From positions 1-64,000 of the forward strand of contig JANPBM010000121.1 of the NCBI GenBank assembly GCA_031430435.1: a DNA stretch of 64,000 nucleotides. The letters run 5' to 3'. Under the pieces are notes generated by a model that saw nothing but the letters and a program-made list of their open reading frames with translations, was not told the DNA's origin and searched no databases. Both the position numbers and the translations under genes were made by a program. Source of the stretch: JANNVK01 sp031430435. Lineage in GTDB: Bacteria; Acidobacteriota; Blastocatellia; Pyrinomonadales; Pyrinomonadaceae. This document shows positions 16,875 to 25,174 of this stretch, piece by piece. How positions within the stretch are numbered: position 1 is the stretch's first letter; the number at the start of each line of letters is the position of its first letter.

Positions 16875-18374
16875 TCAATTACTTTTCGGAATCATCACCG
16901 TAAATTTTGTGCCGTTGCTCGATTCAACCTCGATCGTACCGTGATGTTCGTCGATAATCCGTTTGACGATTGCCAAACCCAAACCCGTGCCGGTTTCTTT
17001 GGTCGAAAAATACGGCTCAAAGATTTTGGCGATGTTTTCACGCGAAATCCCTTCGCCTGTATCAATAATTTCAATTTTTACATATTTTTCGAGCGGTGTA
17101 ATTTCGATGTTCAAATTTCCGCCGTTCGGCATCGCTTGGATTGCGTTGATAAAAAGATTATTGAAAACCGAGCGTAAAACCTCGCCGTCGGCTTGAATGT
17201 GCGGCAAATTATCGGCTTCGTCAACGGTTAAAACAATTTGTTGTTCGGCGGCTTGTCCTTCGATAATCCGTACTGAATCGTCAATCAGCGGACGCAAAAT
17301 CGTCGATTGTAAATCAAGCCGCAATGGACGCGAATATCTCAGAAAATCTGAAATTTGCGTGTTGATGCGGGCGACTTCGGTTTTTAATTGCGATGTCAAT
17401 TTTTCAAACTGCTCACGTTTCAGATTGTCTTCGGGAACAAATTTTGCCCGCAAATGGTCAAGTGTTAAGTTGATATAATTCAGCGGATTACGAATTTCGT
17501 GAGCGATTGCCGAAGCAAGTCTGCCGACCACCGCAGATTTTTCGGTTTCCTGCAATTTTGTTTCAAGTTCGCGGGTTGTTTCAAGTTTTGCCGTCATTTC
17601 GTTAAACCGCGTCGCAAGTTTGCCCATCTCGTCCGTGTTTCGGTCAACCGCCACGCGAACGCTCAAATCACCTTTCGCCACTTCGCGGGCAGCTTCGGAA
17701 AGTTTCGCAATCGGGCGCGTAAAACGCCAAACGAGCAAAATTGTGATAAAAGACGATGCCGATAAAATCAATAATGTGTAAATCAAAGGTTGGGCGGCAC
17801 GGCTGAAAACGGCGTTTTTTTCGGTTTTCAAAATTACGATTAAATACCAACGACCTTGACTGGTTTGAATCGGAACGGCGTGAGCTTCACCGTTAGTTTT
17901 TGCTTCCAGTTGCTCGCGTTCTTCTTCGGACAAAATTTTTGCATTCGGGAAAAATTTACGGTCTTCGCCTAATCTTTCGGCATCCATCAGCGGTGGTAAA
18001 TCTTTAAGTTCCGACAGTTTGCGGTTTTTTATGCGGTCTGATTCCTGCGTCGGCAAATTTTCGGGACTGTTTAAGCTGTCGTTTATTTCCAAATTATCGT
18101 CGATTACAATAATGTCTTTTATCCGTTGACTGACTGATTCGTCAAAGAAATTTTGTTGATTGTTTTTGATAAAATCGGTCATTCTTTCTTGCGAAACCAA
18201 CGTGCTTACGGCAAGCGTAATTCCCGCTACCAACGCTTGTTCCTGCGATTCGCGCAAACGTTTATTTTCCTGTTCGGTCTGATAATTTAAGTAATACTGA
18301 ACGCCGAGAGTCGTGATGAGCAAAATTGCGAGAATAACGATAAGTCTGCCGCGAAATGTGTTAAAGAAATTCAT
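16875..18374 (-). CDS. Membrane sensor histidine kinase (HAMP, HisKA, HATPase)
   Basis: The 499-residue protein has transmembrane helix 1 (about 10-27), a periplasmic sensor region (28-190), transmembrane helix 2 (about 196-216) and a HAMP domain (about 217-270). HisKA follows with phospho-acceptor His292 in IAHEIRNPLNYI, then HATPase with the N box NLFINAIQAMPNGG, IDTGEGI and GTGLGLAIV. No response regulator is adjacent. A decayed copy of the same kinase type lies at 52817-53068 near an NtrC-type regulator, so this kinase could serve that regulator (inference). It is convergent with the E1 alpha gene. Confidence 0.93.
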   Translation of the reverse strand: MNFFNTFRGRLIVILAILLITTLGVQYYLNYQTEQENKRLRESQEQALVAGITLAVSTLVSQERMTDFIKNNQQNFFDESVSQRIKDIIVIDDNLEINDSLNSPENLPTQESDRIKNRKLSELKDLPPLMDAERLGEDRKFFPNAKILSEEEREQLEAKTNGEAHAVPIQTSQGRWYLIVILKTEKNAVFSRAAQPLIYTLLILSASSFITILLVWRFTRPIAKLSEAAREVAKGDLSVRVAVDRNTDEMGKLATRFNEMTAKLETTRELETKLQETEKSAVVGRLASAIAHEIRNPLNYINLTLDHLRAKFVPEDNLKREQFEKLTSQLKTEVARINTQISDFLRYSRPLRLDLQSTILRPLIDDSVRIIEGQAAEQQIVLTVDEADNLPHIQADGEVLRSVFNNLFINAIQAMPNGGNLNIEITPLEKYVKIEIIDTGEGISRENIAKIFEPYFSTKETGTGLGLAIVKRIIDEHHGTIEVESSNGTKFTVMIPKSN

Positions 18375-18389
18375 AATCTTATATCCGGT

Positions 18390-20015
18390 TTGCTGTTTGT
18401 CTGTTTGAATGTTATATTTTGCTATGATTTACATCAAGTTTATTTAAGTGTTGTGTTAAGTTTTATTCTCTTTTTTCCACCTGTTTTATTTAGAAAACAA
18501 TACATTTTTTTCGATAACGTGAGCTATTTTAGTTTTTACAATTTTATTTTTCGTTGCAAACCGATTGGTTTGATTGCAGGTTGCCGGTTAAAAGTTTGCC
18601 TGATTATTTTCGTTTGCCTAAATTTTTCAAACGCCCAAACGCCGACGCGAAGCCGTGATTTAAGCAAACCTTCGCCGACTCCGAAAAAAGTCGAGCCGAA
18701 AAAAACCGATAAAAAAGGCAGTCCGATTGCAAAGAATTCTAAACCGAAGTCGGCTGAAACACCAAAAATAAATTCAACGCCAAAGCCTTTCGCGAAACCG
18801 AATCCGCAAGACGAGCAATTTCGGCTTGAAACCGCTCAGAATATCTCGCAAGACGTTTATGAAAACGAAGATTTGGAAGTTCGCCGAATAGCGATAAACG
18901 CACTTGGGAAACACGCCGGAACAATCGTGGTGATCGAGCCGAATACGGGGAAAATTCTGTCGATTGTCAATCAAACGTGGGCGATTCGCCGCAGTTTCAA
19001 ACCGTGTTCAACCATCAAACTCGTTACTGCCATCGCAGGCTTAAGAGAAAATGTGATCGATTCGGCGGGCAACATTCGGTTCAGTTCGTTTCCCGTCGAT
19101 TTAACCGATGCCACGGCGTATTCAAACAACAGTTATTTTCAATCGGTCGGCGCCAATCTCGGTTATCGTAAAATGATTTCATACGCCCGCACGCTGGGTT
19201 TAGGCGAATCGACGGGAATAAATTCCGAAGGCGAAGTCGGCGGAAACTTGCCCGATTATAAATTCGGAACGGATATTTATCGAATTTATTCGCACGGCGA
19301 CGGTTTTGAAGTTACGGCATTGCAACTCGGCGTAGTTGTTTCATCGATTACGAACGGCGGAAAATTGATAATTCCGCGAATCCAAAATCCGCAAATTCAA
19401 AACGCTTCGGACATCAAATTTTATCGCCGACAATTAGATATTTCGCCCGAAGTTTTTCAACATTTGATTCCGGGAATGATCGGCGCGGTAAATTTCGGAA
19501 CGGCTCAAAATGCGTTCGACGGAACAATGAACGTCATCGGCAAAACAGGGTCGTGCATCGAAGACGGCAGTTGGAACGGGCTTTTCGCTTCGGCTTCATC
19601 GGCAATAAATCCGAAACTTGCGGTTATTGTCATCACTCGCGGATCGAACGAACGCGGAAAAGTCGCGGCGGAAATCGCGGGAAACATTTATCGCGGTTTG
19701 CGAAATCGTTTAGTCAACGAATTTGTCGCCGTACAACCGCGTCCGCGAATTAAACTCGAAACCTCCGTCAGTTTAGACACGGCGCAAAGCAAGGATTCCG
19801 ATGATTTGGGATATTTTTCGGGCGTGAGTTCTTCACGCAAACGGCGCACGCCGAAAGGAATCGTCGATGAAGCCGAAATACCGCGATACATCGAGCCGAA
19901 ACCGCGTGAAATAATTGTCGATAATTCCGATAGTCCGCAAGTTTTAATGCCGACCCAAGCCGATCCGAATTCGATTCGTCCGCGCATTGTCAAAAAACAA
20001 AAGCCCGAAAACTAA
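18390..20015 (+). CDS. Penicillin-binding protein transpeptidase-domain protein
   Basis: The longest frame is 541 residues, but the N-terminal 60 are low-quality. A secretion-like segment begins around a possible TTG start at 18570 (KVCLIIFVCLNFSNAQT), so the true start is uncertain. After a Pro/Lys-rich linker comes a transpeptidase domain with SxxK (PCSTIKLVTAI), SxN (YSNNSYF) and KTG (GKTGSC). It would cross-link peptidoglycan or act as a sensor relative. No glycosyltransferase or PBP dimer module is evident, so it is shorter than class A or B enzymes. The C-terminal 110 residues are polar and unassigned. Confidence 0.8.
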   Translation: MLFVCLNVIFCYDLHQVYLSVVLSFILFFPPVLFRKQYIFFDNVSYFSFYNFIFRCKPIGLIAGCRLKVCLIIFVCLNFSNAQTPTRSRDLSKPSPTPKKVEPKKTDKKGSPIAKNSKPKSAETPKINSTPKPFAKPNPQDEQFRLETAQNISQDVYENEDLEVRRIAINALGKHAGTIVVIEPNTGKILSIVNQTWAIRRSFKPCSTIKLVTAIAGLRENVIDSAGNIRFSSFPVDLTDATAYSNNSYFQSVGANLGYRKMISYARTLGLGESTGINSEGEVGGNLPDYKFGTDIYRIYSHGDGFEVTALQLGVVVSSITNGGKLIIPRIQNPQIQNASDIKFYRRQLDISPEVFQHLIPGMIGAVNFGTAQNAFDGTMNVIGKTGSCIEDGSWNGLFASASSAINPKLAVIVITRGSNERGKVAAEIAGNIYRGLRNRLVNEFVAVQPRPRIKLETSVSLDTAQSKDSDDLGYFSGVSSSRKRRTPKGIVDEAEIPRYIEPKPREIIVDNSDSPQVLMPTQADPNSIRPRIVKKQKPEN

Positions 20016-20225
20016 CCGGATAACTTGACACCTGCCTTAATTTTACGCAATTATTTTCTTTATGCAATTTTTGAAAAACTTGTAGATTTACAGATCTCGG
20101 AAATATTTCACGCCAAAAATGGCAACCATATTCAAAAGAAAAACATCTGAGATTTCGCTGATGCGGAAATTACGAAAAATCCGATTCGGCTGAGAAAAAC
20201 TTTGCTTTGGAGAATATTAAACCTA

Positions 20226-21548
20226 ATGAAAACTACATTAAAATTTTTTGTACCGACACTTTTAACGTTTGCGTTTTTAATCGCATTCATGACATCAACC
20301 GCCACCGGTGTTCAAGCTCAAACAACCGAAGATTCGGCAGAAGTTATCGCCGATAAAAACCGTTTATACGAAGGTTGTTTTTTGAAAGATAAAGCCTATA
20401 ACAGCGCCGATGCGGCAATCAAAAAAGCCGCGATGGAATGCGGACGCGATTATTTGAAAAAATACGAGGAAAAAGATAAAAACGATCCTGATAAAGCCGC
20501 GATTACAACTTATCTTCGCAAAAAAGTAGATTTTTACGACAAGCAAATAGCGGCAGACAAAGAAGCAGCCAGAACCAAAGCAATTTACGACCGCTATGAT
20601 AACGCCTATAAAGCCGCCAAAGTCAGCAAAAATTGGACCGAAGTAATTGCTGCCGGAAAAGCTGTTTTAGCCGAAGATGCCGATGACATCGACACGATTA
20701 TCGATTTAGCCTCGATCGGTTTTGAACGAACGCTGGAAACTCCGCCGAATTATACTTATAACGCCGATACGGTGAGTTATGCAAAATCGGCAATTTCAAA
20801 AATCGAAGCGGGTAAAGAATCGGGAACAAAATTTTACGGCGTATATTTTGTGTACAAAACAAAATTGAATGCCGACGGAAAAAATAATACTCTCGGTTGG
20901 ATGAATTACATTATCGGTTTTATCAATAACGTCGGTAAAACCTCGGTTGATAAAGCAACAGTCGATTCTTATTACAAAGCGCAACAATATAAAACATCGG
21001 ACATAGCCAAATTTCCTAATGTTTATCAAGCCGTCGGTTCGTGGTATTTAGCCGAATTTACCAAAAAAGACAACGAACGAGTGGCGAAGATTAAAGCCGC
21101 CGGCGAGAAAGAAACAGACGAAACGAAAGCTATTTTCGCTTTGCAAAAAGGAATTGCAGATCGGGCGTTAGAAGCCTACGGGCGTTCGTATAAAGTTGCC
21201 AAAGATGTTTCAACCGATACGACGGCGACGGCGGCTCAACGCGATGCGAAAGGTAAATTTGCCGCTTCGTTGATGAAAACGACCATTACCCAAATTTATC
21301 AATTCCGGTTCGATAAAAAAACAGTTGCGGCAAACGAAGTCGAAACATACATTACCAAAGTATTGGCAAGCCCGTTCACCGACCCGAATGCGGCATTTGT
21401 GCCGGTTGCTCCGGTCGTTCCCGTGACACCGACAATGCCGGTTAAACCCGAAATGACAATGCCGACCAAACCTGTAACCACGCCGACCAAACCTGCGACA
21501 CCTGCAAAACCGGTTACAAAACCTGCTAAGAAACCGGGCAAGAAGTAA
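20226..21548 (+). CDS. Secreted protein with Pro/Thr/Lys-rich C-terminus
   Basis: The protein is 440 residues from ATG 20226 (MKTTLKFFVPT). A signal peptide (to about residue 31, VQAQ) is followed by a mostly helical region rich in Ala, Lys and Asp. Its spacing (KAYNSADAAIKKAAMEC, WTEVIAAGKAVLAED) resembles TPR-like repeats. The last 45 residues are PVVPVTPTMPVKP-like and end in Lys-Lys. No family is recognised. It is followed by a terminator and then rnc. Confidence 0.65.
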   Translation: MKTTLKFFVPTLLTFAFLIAFMTSTATGVQAQTTEDSAEVIADKNRLYEGCFLKDKAYNSADAAIKKAAMECGRDYLKKYEEKDKNDPDKAAITTYLRKKVDFYDKQIAADKEAARTKAIYDRYDNAYKAAKVSKNWTEVIAAGKAVLAEDADDIDTIIDLASIGFERTLETPPNYTYNADTVSYAKSAISKIEAGKESGTKFYGVYFVYKTKLNADGKNNTLGWMNYIIGFINNVGKTSVDKATVDSYYKAQQYKTSDIAKFPNVYQAVGSWYLAEFTKKDNERVAKIKAAGEKETDETKAIFALQKGIADRALEAYGRSYKVAKDVSTDTTATAAQRDAKGKFAASLMKTTITQIYQFRFDKKTVAANEVETYITKVLASPFTDPNAAFVPVAPVVPVTPTMPVKPEMTMPTKPVTTPTKPATPAKPVTKPAKKPGKK

Positions 21549-21571
21549 CTAAAATCAGTTTTCATCAGAAG

Positions 21572-21608
21572 TAAAATCGGGCGTAAATAATGCGTCCGAT
21601 TTTCTTTT
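21572..21608 (+). terminator. Rho-independent terminator
   Basis: AAAATCGGGCG pairs with CGTCCGATTTT (one G-U) around an 8-nt loop, followed by CTTTTG. It lies between the secreted protein gene and rnc and ends just before the rnc -10 box. Confidence 0.7.
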
Positions 21609-21612
21609 GCGA

Positions 21613-21618
21613 TATAAT
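21613..21618 (+). promoter_or_regulatory. Candidate -10 box of a leaderless promoter (rnc)
   Basis: A consensus TATAAT ends eight bases before ATG 21627. The surrounding TTTTGCGATATAATC is shared with the lysS promoter. Confidence 0.55.
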
Positions 21619-21626
21619 CGAAAGCG

Positions 21627-22340
21627 ATGTCCGAAAGTTTTGCAAAACTGGAAAAAATAATCGATTACAGCTTTCAAAATAAAGCGTTAATCGGGCGTGC
21701 CTTGACGCATCGGTCGTTTGCGTATGAAAATTCGGCGGCGGGTCAAGACGTTGAAATTCGTAATTTGCACAATGAAACGTTTGAATTTGTCGGCGATTCG
21801 GTACTCGGATTAGCGGTTGCCGAACATCTTTTTTTGAAACATCCGGAACTTTCCGAAGGTGATTTGACGTTAATGAAACATCGGATTGTAAGTGCCGAAA
21901 CATTGGCTAAAATCGGACAAAAGTTAAATATCGGCGAGTTTATTCGGTTTGGCAAAGGCGAAGAAAGCACGGGCGGCAGACGCAAAGACGCACTTCTCGC
22001 CGATACGCTCGAGGCAATTATTGCGGCGGTTTTTTTTGACAGCGATTACATGACGGCGGGCGAATTTGTTCGCCGAATTTTGCGCGAGGAACTGCAAACC
22101 GTAACACCGACTTCGGCTCTCGATTACAAAACTTTGTTGCAGGAAAAACTCCAAGCCGACAAACGAAGCATTCCGAAATACAGTGTAACCAAACACGAAG
22201 GTCCGTCGCACAAACGGACGTTTTACGTCGAAGTCGGGTGGGAAACCGGCACTGCCCAAGGCATCGGCAAAAGCATCAAAGCGGCTGAAATGAAAGCCGC
22301 CGAAAAGGCGTTGGAAAAACTAGCCGAAAATAACGCCTGA
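21627..22340 (+). CDS. rnc: Ribonuclease III
   Basis: The 237-residue protein has an N-terminal RNase III domain with LTHRSFAYEN and the signature HNETFEFVGDSVLGLAVAE, whose Glu and Asp bind the catalytic metal, plus DTLEAIIAAVFFDS. A C-terminal double-stranded RNA-binding domain (about 165-235) carries DYKTLLQEKLQ and GIGKSIKAAEMKAAEKAL. It cleaves double-stranded RNA in rRNA maturation and mRNA turnover. Length is standard. lepB follows 39 bp downstream with its own likely -10 box. Confidence 0.95.
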   Translation: MSESFAKLEKIIDYSFQNKALIGRALTHRSFAYENSAAGQDVEIRNLHNETFEFVGDSVLGLAVAEHLFLKHPELSEGDLTLMKHRIVSAETLAKIGQKLNIGEFIRFGKGEESTGGRRKDALLADTLEAIIAAVFFDSDYMTAGEFVRRILREELQTVTPTSALDYKTLLQEKLQADKRSIPKYSVTKHEGPSHKRTFYVEVGWETGTAQGIGKSIKAAEMKAAEKALEKLAENNA

Positions 22341-22365
22341 CATTTACCAATCGGCAATTTTTAAC

Positions 22366-22371
22366 TATTAT
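22366..22371 (+). promoter_or_regulatory. Candidate -10 box of a leaderless promoter (lepB)
   Basis: TATTAT ends eight bases before ATG 22380; no Shine-Dalgarno is seen. Confidence 0.4.
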
Positions 22372-22379
22372 TTATCGTT

Positions 22380-23189
22380 ATGAGCAGTTCAGAGAAAACA
22401 ACCGCCGAAGAGAAATCTTCAAAACAAGAGCCGAAAAGTATTTTCCGCGAATACTTTGAATCGTTGGTAACAACCTTGGTCATGGCGCTTTTCGGGATGA
22501 CATTTATCATCCAAGCCGTAACCGTGCCGACGGGTTCGATGCAAAATACGATTATGATTAACGATTATTTTCTCGTTAATAAATTTATTTTTTCACCGAA
22601 AAGCAGTTTTCTGCCGTTTCTGCCGCAACGCGATATTGAACGCGGCGACATTGTTGTTTTCAAATATCCGGGTTTCCGCGACGGAAAAACAAATCACGGC
22701 GATCCGCCGGCTTATCAAACCAATTACATCAAACGCGTTATCGGATTACCGGGCGAAAAAGTCGAATTCAAAGACAATCAAGTTTTTATCGACGGTAAAT
22801 TACTGCCCGAACATCGTTTGGTTTCACCCGATCCGCGAAGCGCCACAACTTCAATTACGGCAAACGAAATTGAACCGAAAAAGCCCGATGAAAAATGGAG
22901 TGTTACTTATTCTCAAAATTCGATGGACGAAATTGCCGACAAACAATCTGTTACGGAACAGATGAAATACGGCGTGGCGGGCGGAAAAATGGAAGTTCCC
23001 GAAAATAATTATTTGGTGATGGGCGACAACCGCGACAACAGCACCGACGGACGTTTTTGGGGTTTTCTGCCGCGCGAATTGATTGTCGGGCAAGCGCTTT
23101 TTGTTTATTGGTCGTGCGAAGGAAGCGATAAAACAGGAAGTTGTCTGACGAGTCCGCGTTTGAGCCGAATCGGTCATATTATTCAGTAA
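22380..23189 (+). CDS. lepB: Signal peptidase I
   Basis: The 269-residue membrane serine protease removes signal peptides. A transmembrane helix (about 28-48) precedes the catalytic Ser53 in PTGSMQNTI. The general base Lys118 lies in YIKRVIGLPGEKVEF, and box E is VMGDNRDNSTDGRFWGF. There is an insertion-rich segment between about 140 and 190. psuG starts 4 bp after its stop, so the two are co-transcribed. Confidence 0.95.
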   Translation: MSSSEKTTAEEKSSKQEPKSIFREYFESLVTTLVMALFGMTFIIQAVTVPTGSMQNTIMINDYFLVNKFIFSPKSSFLPFLPQRDIERGDIVVFKYPGFRDGKTNHGDPPAYQTNYIKRVIGLPGEKVEFKDNQVFIDGKLLPEHRLVSPDPRSATTSITANEIEPKKPDEKWSVTYSQNSMDEIADKQSVTEQMKYGVAGGKMEVPENNYLVMGDNRDNSTDGRFWGFLPRELIVGQALFVYWSCEGSDKTGSCLTSPRLSRIGHIIQ

Positions 23190-23193
23190 AAAC

Positions 23194-24090
23194 ATGATTT
23201 TTAACGAAGAAACAGAGAACGCGCTCATCAACCAAAAACCGCTGGTCGCATTAGAATCAACCGTTATTGCTCACGGTTTGCCTTATCCGCAAAATCTTGA
23301 AACGGCACAACGATTAGAAGAAATCGTCCGTGAAAACGGCGCGGTACCGGCGACAATCGCGGTTTTTAACGGCGAATTTCACGTCGGATTAACGGTTCAA
23401 GAACTTCAACAACTTGCCGAACGCAAAGATATTCGCAAAATCAGCCGCCGCGATTTGCCGATTGCCGTTGCCAAAAAACTGAATTGCGCGACCACCGTTT
23501 CAACCACAATGTTTATTGCTCATCGCGTCGGCATCAAAGTTTTTGCAACGGGCGGAATCGGCGGCGCGCATCGCGGATTTTCGGCAGATATTTCCGCAGA
23601 TTTGCCCGAACTTGCTCAAACGCCGATGATTGTTGTTTGTTCGGGCGCGAAAATCGTTTTGGATTTGCCGCGCACACGCGAATGGTTGGAAACACACGGC
23701 GTTTCGATTCTCGGTTTCAAGTGCGATGAACTTCCCGCTTTTTATTCGCGCACAAGCGGTTTATCGATCGATGAACGAGTTGAAACTGCCGCAGAAGTCG
23801 CCGCCATTGCTCACGCCCGCGACATTTTAGAACTGAAAAGCGCGATTTTATTGACCGTTCCCGTTCCCGAAAAAGACGAAATTCCGGCTGATTTGCTCGA
23901 TAAAATTTTGCGCGAATCTTTGCAACTTGCCGAGGAACAAGGAATCAAAGGAAAAGACGTAACACCGTTTTTGCTTTCGCAAATGTCCGAAAAAAGTGAA
24001 GGGCAAACGATTCGGGCAAACATTGCATTGCTCGAAAATAACGCGAAAATTGCCGCTCAAGTTGCGGTGAGTTTGAAAAACCGGACGTAA
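23194..24090 (+). CDS. psuG: Pseudouridine-5'-phosphate glycosidase
   Basis: The 298-residue enzyme splits pseudouridine 5'-phosphate into uracil and ribose 5-phosphate. Family motifs are ALESTVIAHGLPYPQNLE near the start, the lysine-bearing KISRRDLPIA, TTVSTTMFIAH, FATGGIGGAHRG and SGAKIVLDLPRTREWLET. The kinase partner psuK is not seen. It lies 4 bp after lepB, which is an unusual partner; co-transcription here probably reflects packing and not a shared pathway. Confidence 0.93.
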   Translation: MIFNEETENALINQKPLVALESTVIAHGLPYPQNLETAQRLEEIVRENGAVPATIAVFNGEFHVGLTVQELQQLAERKDIRKISRRDLPIAVAKKLNCATTVSTTMFIAHRVGIKVFATGGIGGAHRGFSADISADLPELAQTPMIVVCSGAKIVLDLPRTREWLETHGVSILGFKCDELPAFYSRTSGLSIDERVETAAEVAAIAHARDILELKSAILLTVPVPEKDEIPADLLDKILRESLQLAEEQGIKGKDVTPFLLSQMSEKSEGQTIRANIALLENNAKIAAQVAVSLKNRT

Positions 24091-24101
24091 TTTATTCGAC
24101 G

Positions 24102-25058
24102 TTATTTTTTATAAAACTCTATGCCGTCCGCAATTTCAACGCCGATTTTGCGTTCGGATTGAGCATAATCGAGATGTGCGATGGCTTCGGAAATTGCCAA
24201 AAAGCGATGAGCGGCGTGGTTCATCGAATCGGGGAAAAGACGCTTGGCAACCTCGTAAGCCGTTATTCCGTCTGTATTTACTAACTTCAAAACCTTTCGC
24301 TGGCGGTCGTCGATTGCCCGCACATAACGATTAAAAATTTCCTCGAAATCTGTTACGGGTTCGCCGTGTCCGCCGTAAACCAAAGTCGGCGAATACGAAC
24401 GAATTCTCGCCAAACTGACCAAGTATTCCGCTAACGAAGCAAAACGCTTGTGCGGGTTCAGCGGGTCGGGCGAAACAATCGGATTCGGCGTGATTCGCTT
24501 TAACACGCAATCGCCGCAAATCAGCGTCCGATTCGCCTCGCGGACAAAACTGCAACTTCCGGGCGTGTGTCCGGGCGTGTGCAAAACCTGCAAACTTCCG
24601 GTCGCAAATTCGATATTCATTCCGTCGCTCATCAGTTTAAATTCGCCTTCGACCAAAGAATCCGTCAGCAAACTGACTTCGGCATACAGATTTTGCATTT
24701 CACGAAAAACTTTGTCGGGAACGCCCGAACGCATCATCAATTTGCGATGTTCGTCTTGGGCAAGTCGCCCGAAAAGATGTCCGGTTTCCCATTCGTGAAC
24801 ATAAATTTCGGCGTTCTTGGCTTCATCGCGGACAGTTTTTGCCAGTCCGCAATGATCTTCGTGAGCGTGCGTCAAAAAAATCCGTTCAATGTCCGTAAAC
24901 TTTATGCCGTTAGATTTTAATTTTTCACGCAAAACATCAGTCGCTTCTTTGGTTTTCGGACCAACGTCGATCAGTGAAACCGGTGATTCTTTAATCAGAT
25001 AAACATTTACATCGCTGACATAAAACGGCGTTGGAATCGAAAGCGGAATTATTTTCAT
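24102..25058 (-). CDS. MBL-fold metallo-hydrolase
   Basis: The 318-residue protein has the metallo-beta-lactamase zinc motif THAHEDHCGLA, then HTPGHTPGSC and GGHGEP. A C-terminal helical region (about 250-305) resembles the winged-helix tail of LACTB2-like hydrolases. Substrates in this family range from thioesters to RNA, so none is assigned. TATCAT six bases before ATG suggests a leaderless start. It is convergent with psuG, leaving only 11 bp. Confidence 0.87.
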   Translation of the reverse strand: MKIIPLSIPTPFYVSDVNVYLIKESPVSLIDVGPKTKEATDVLREKLKSNGIKFTDIERIFLTHAHEDHCGLAKTVRDEAKNAEIYVHEWETGHLFGRLAQDEHRKLMMRSGVPDKVFREMQNLYAEVSLLTDSLVEGEFKLMSDGMNIEFATGSLQVLHTPGHTPGSCSFVREANRTLICGDCVLKRITPNPIVSPDPLNPHKRFASLAEYLVSLARIRSYSPTLVYGGHGEPVTDFEEIFNRYVRAIDDRQRKVLKLVNTDGITAYEVAKRLFPDSMNHAAHRFLAISEAIAHLDYAQSERKIGVEIADGIEFYKK

Positions 25059-25064
25059 TAACTT

Positions 25065-25070
25065 ATGATA
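25065..25070 (-). promoter_or_regulatory. Candidate -10 box of a leaderless promoter (MBL hydrolase)
   Basis: TATCAT on the reverse strand ends six bases before ATG 25058. Confidence 0.35.
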
Positions 25071-25109
25071 AACGAAGAAAATAAATTATGTAACCGGGCA
25101 AGTCTTCAA

Positions 25110-25147
25110 TAAAAAAAGGTCAAGTTTTGCAACCTGACCTTTTTTAA
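25110..25147 (-). terminator. Terminator for the subtilase gene (potentially bidirectional)
   Basis: AAAAAAAGGTCAAGTT pairs with AACCTGACCTTTTTTT (one G-U) around the tetraloop TTGC. Both strands end in a T-run. It follows the subtilase stop on the reverse strand. Confidence 0.8.
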
Positions 25148-25174
25148 TCGCCCTGACTGTTTCACCGAATAGTT

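Noticed and set aside
18390..18569. N-terminal 60 residues of the PBP-like frame as coding
   Set aside because: The stretch is aromatic and low-quality, with no Shine-Dalgarno at the first ATG; a later start near 18570 precedes a better signal peptide.
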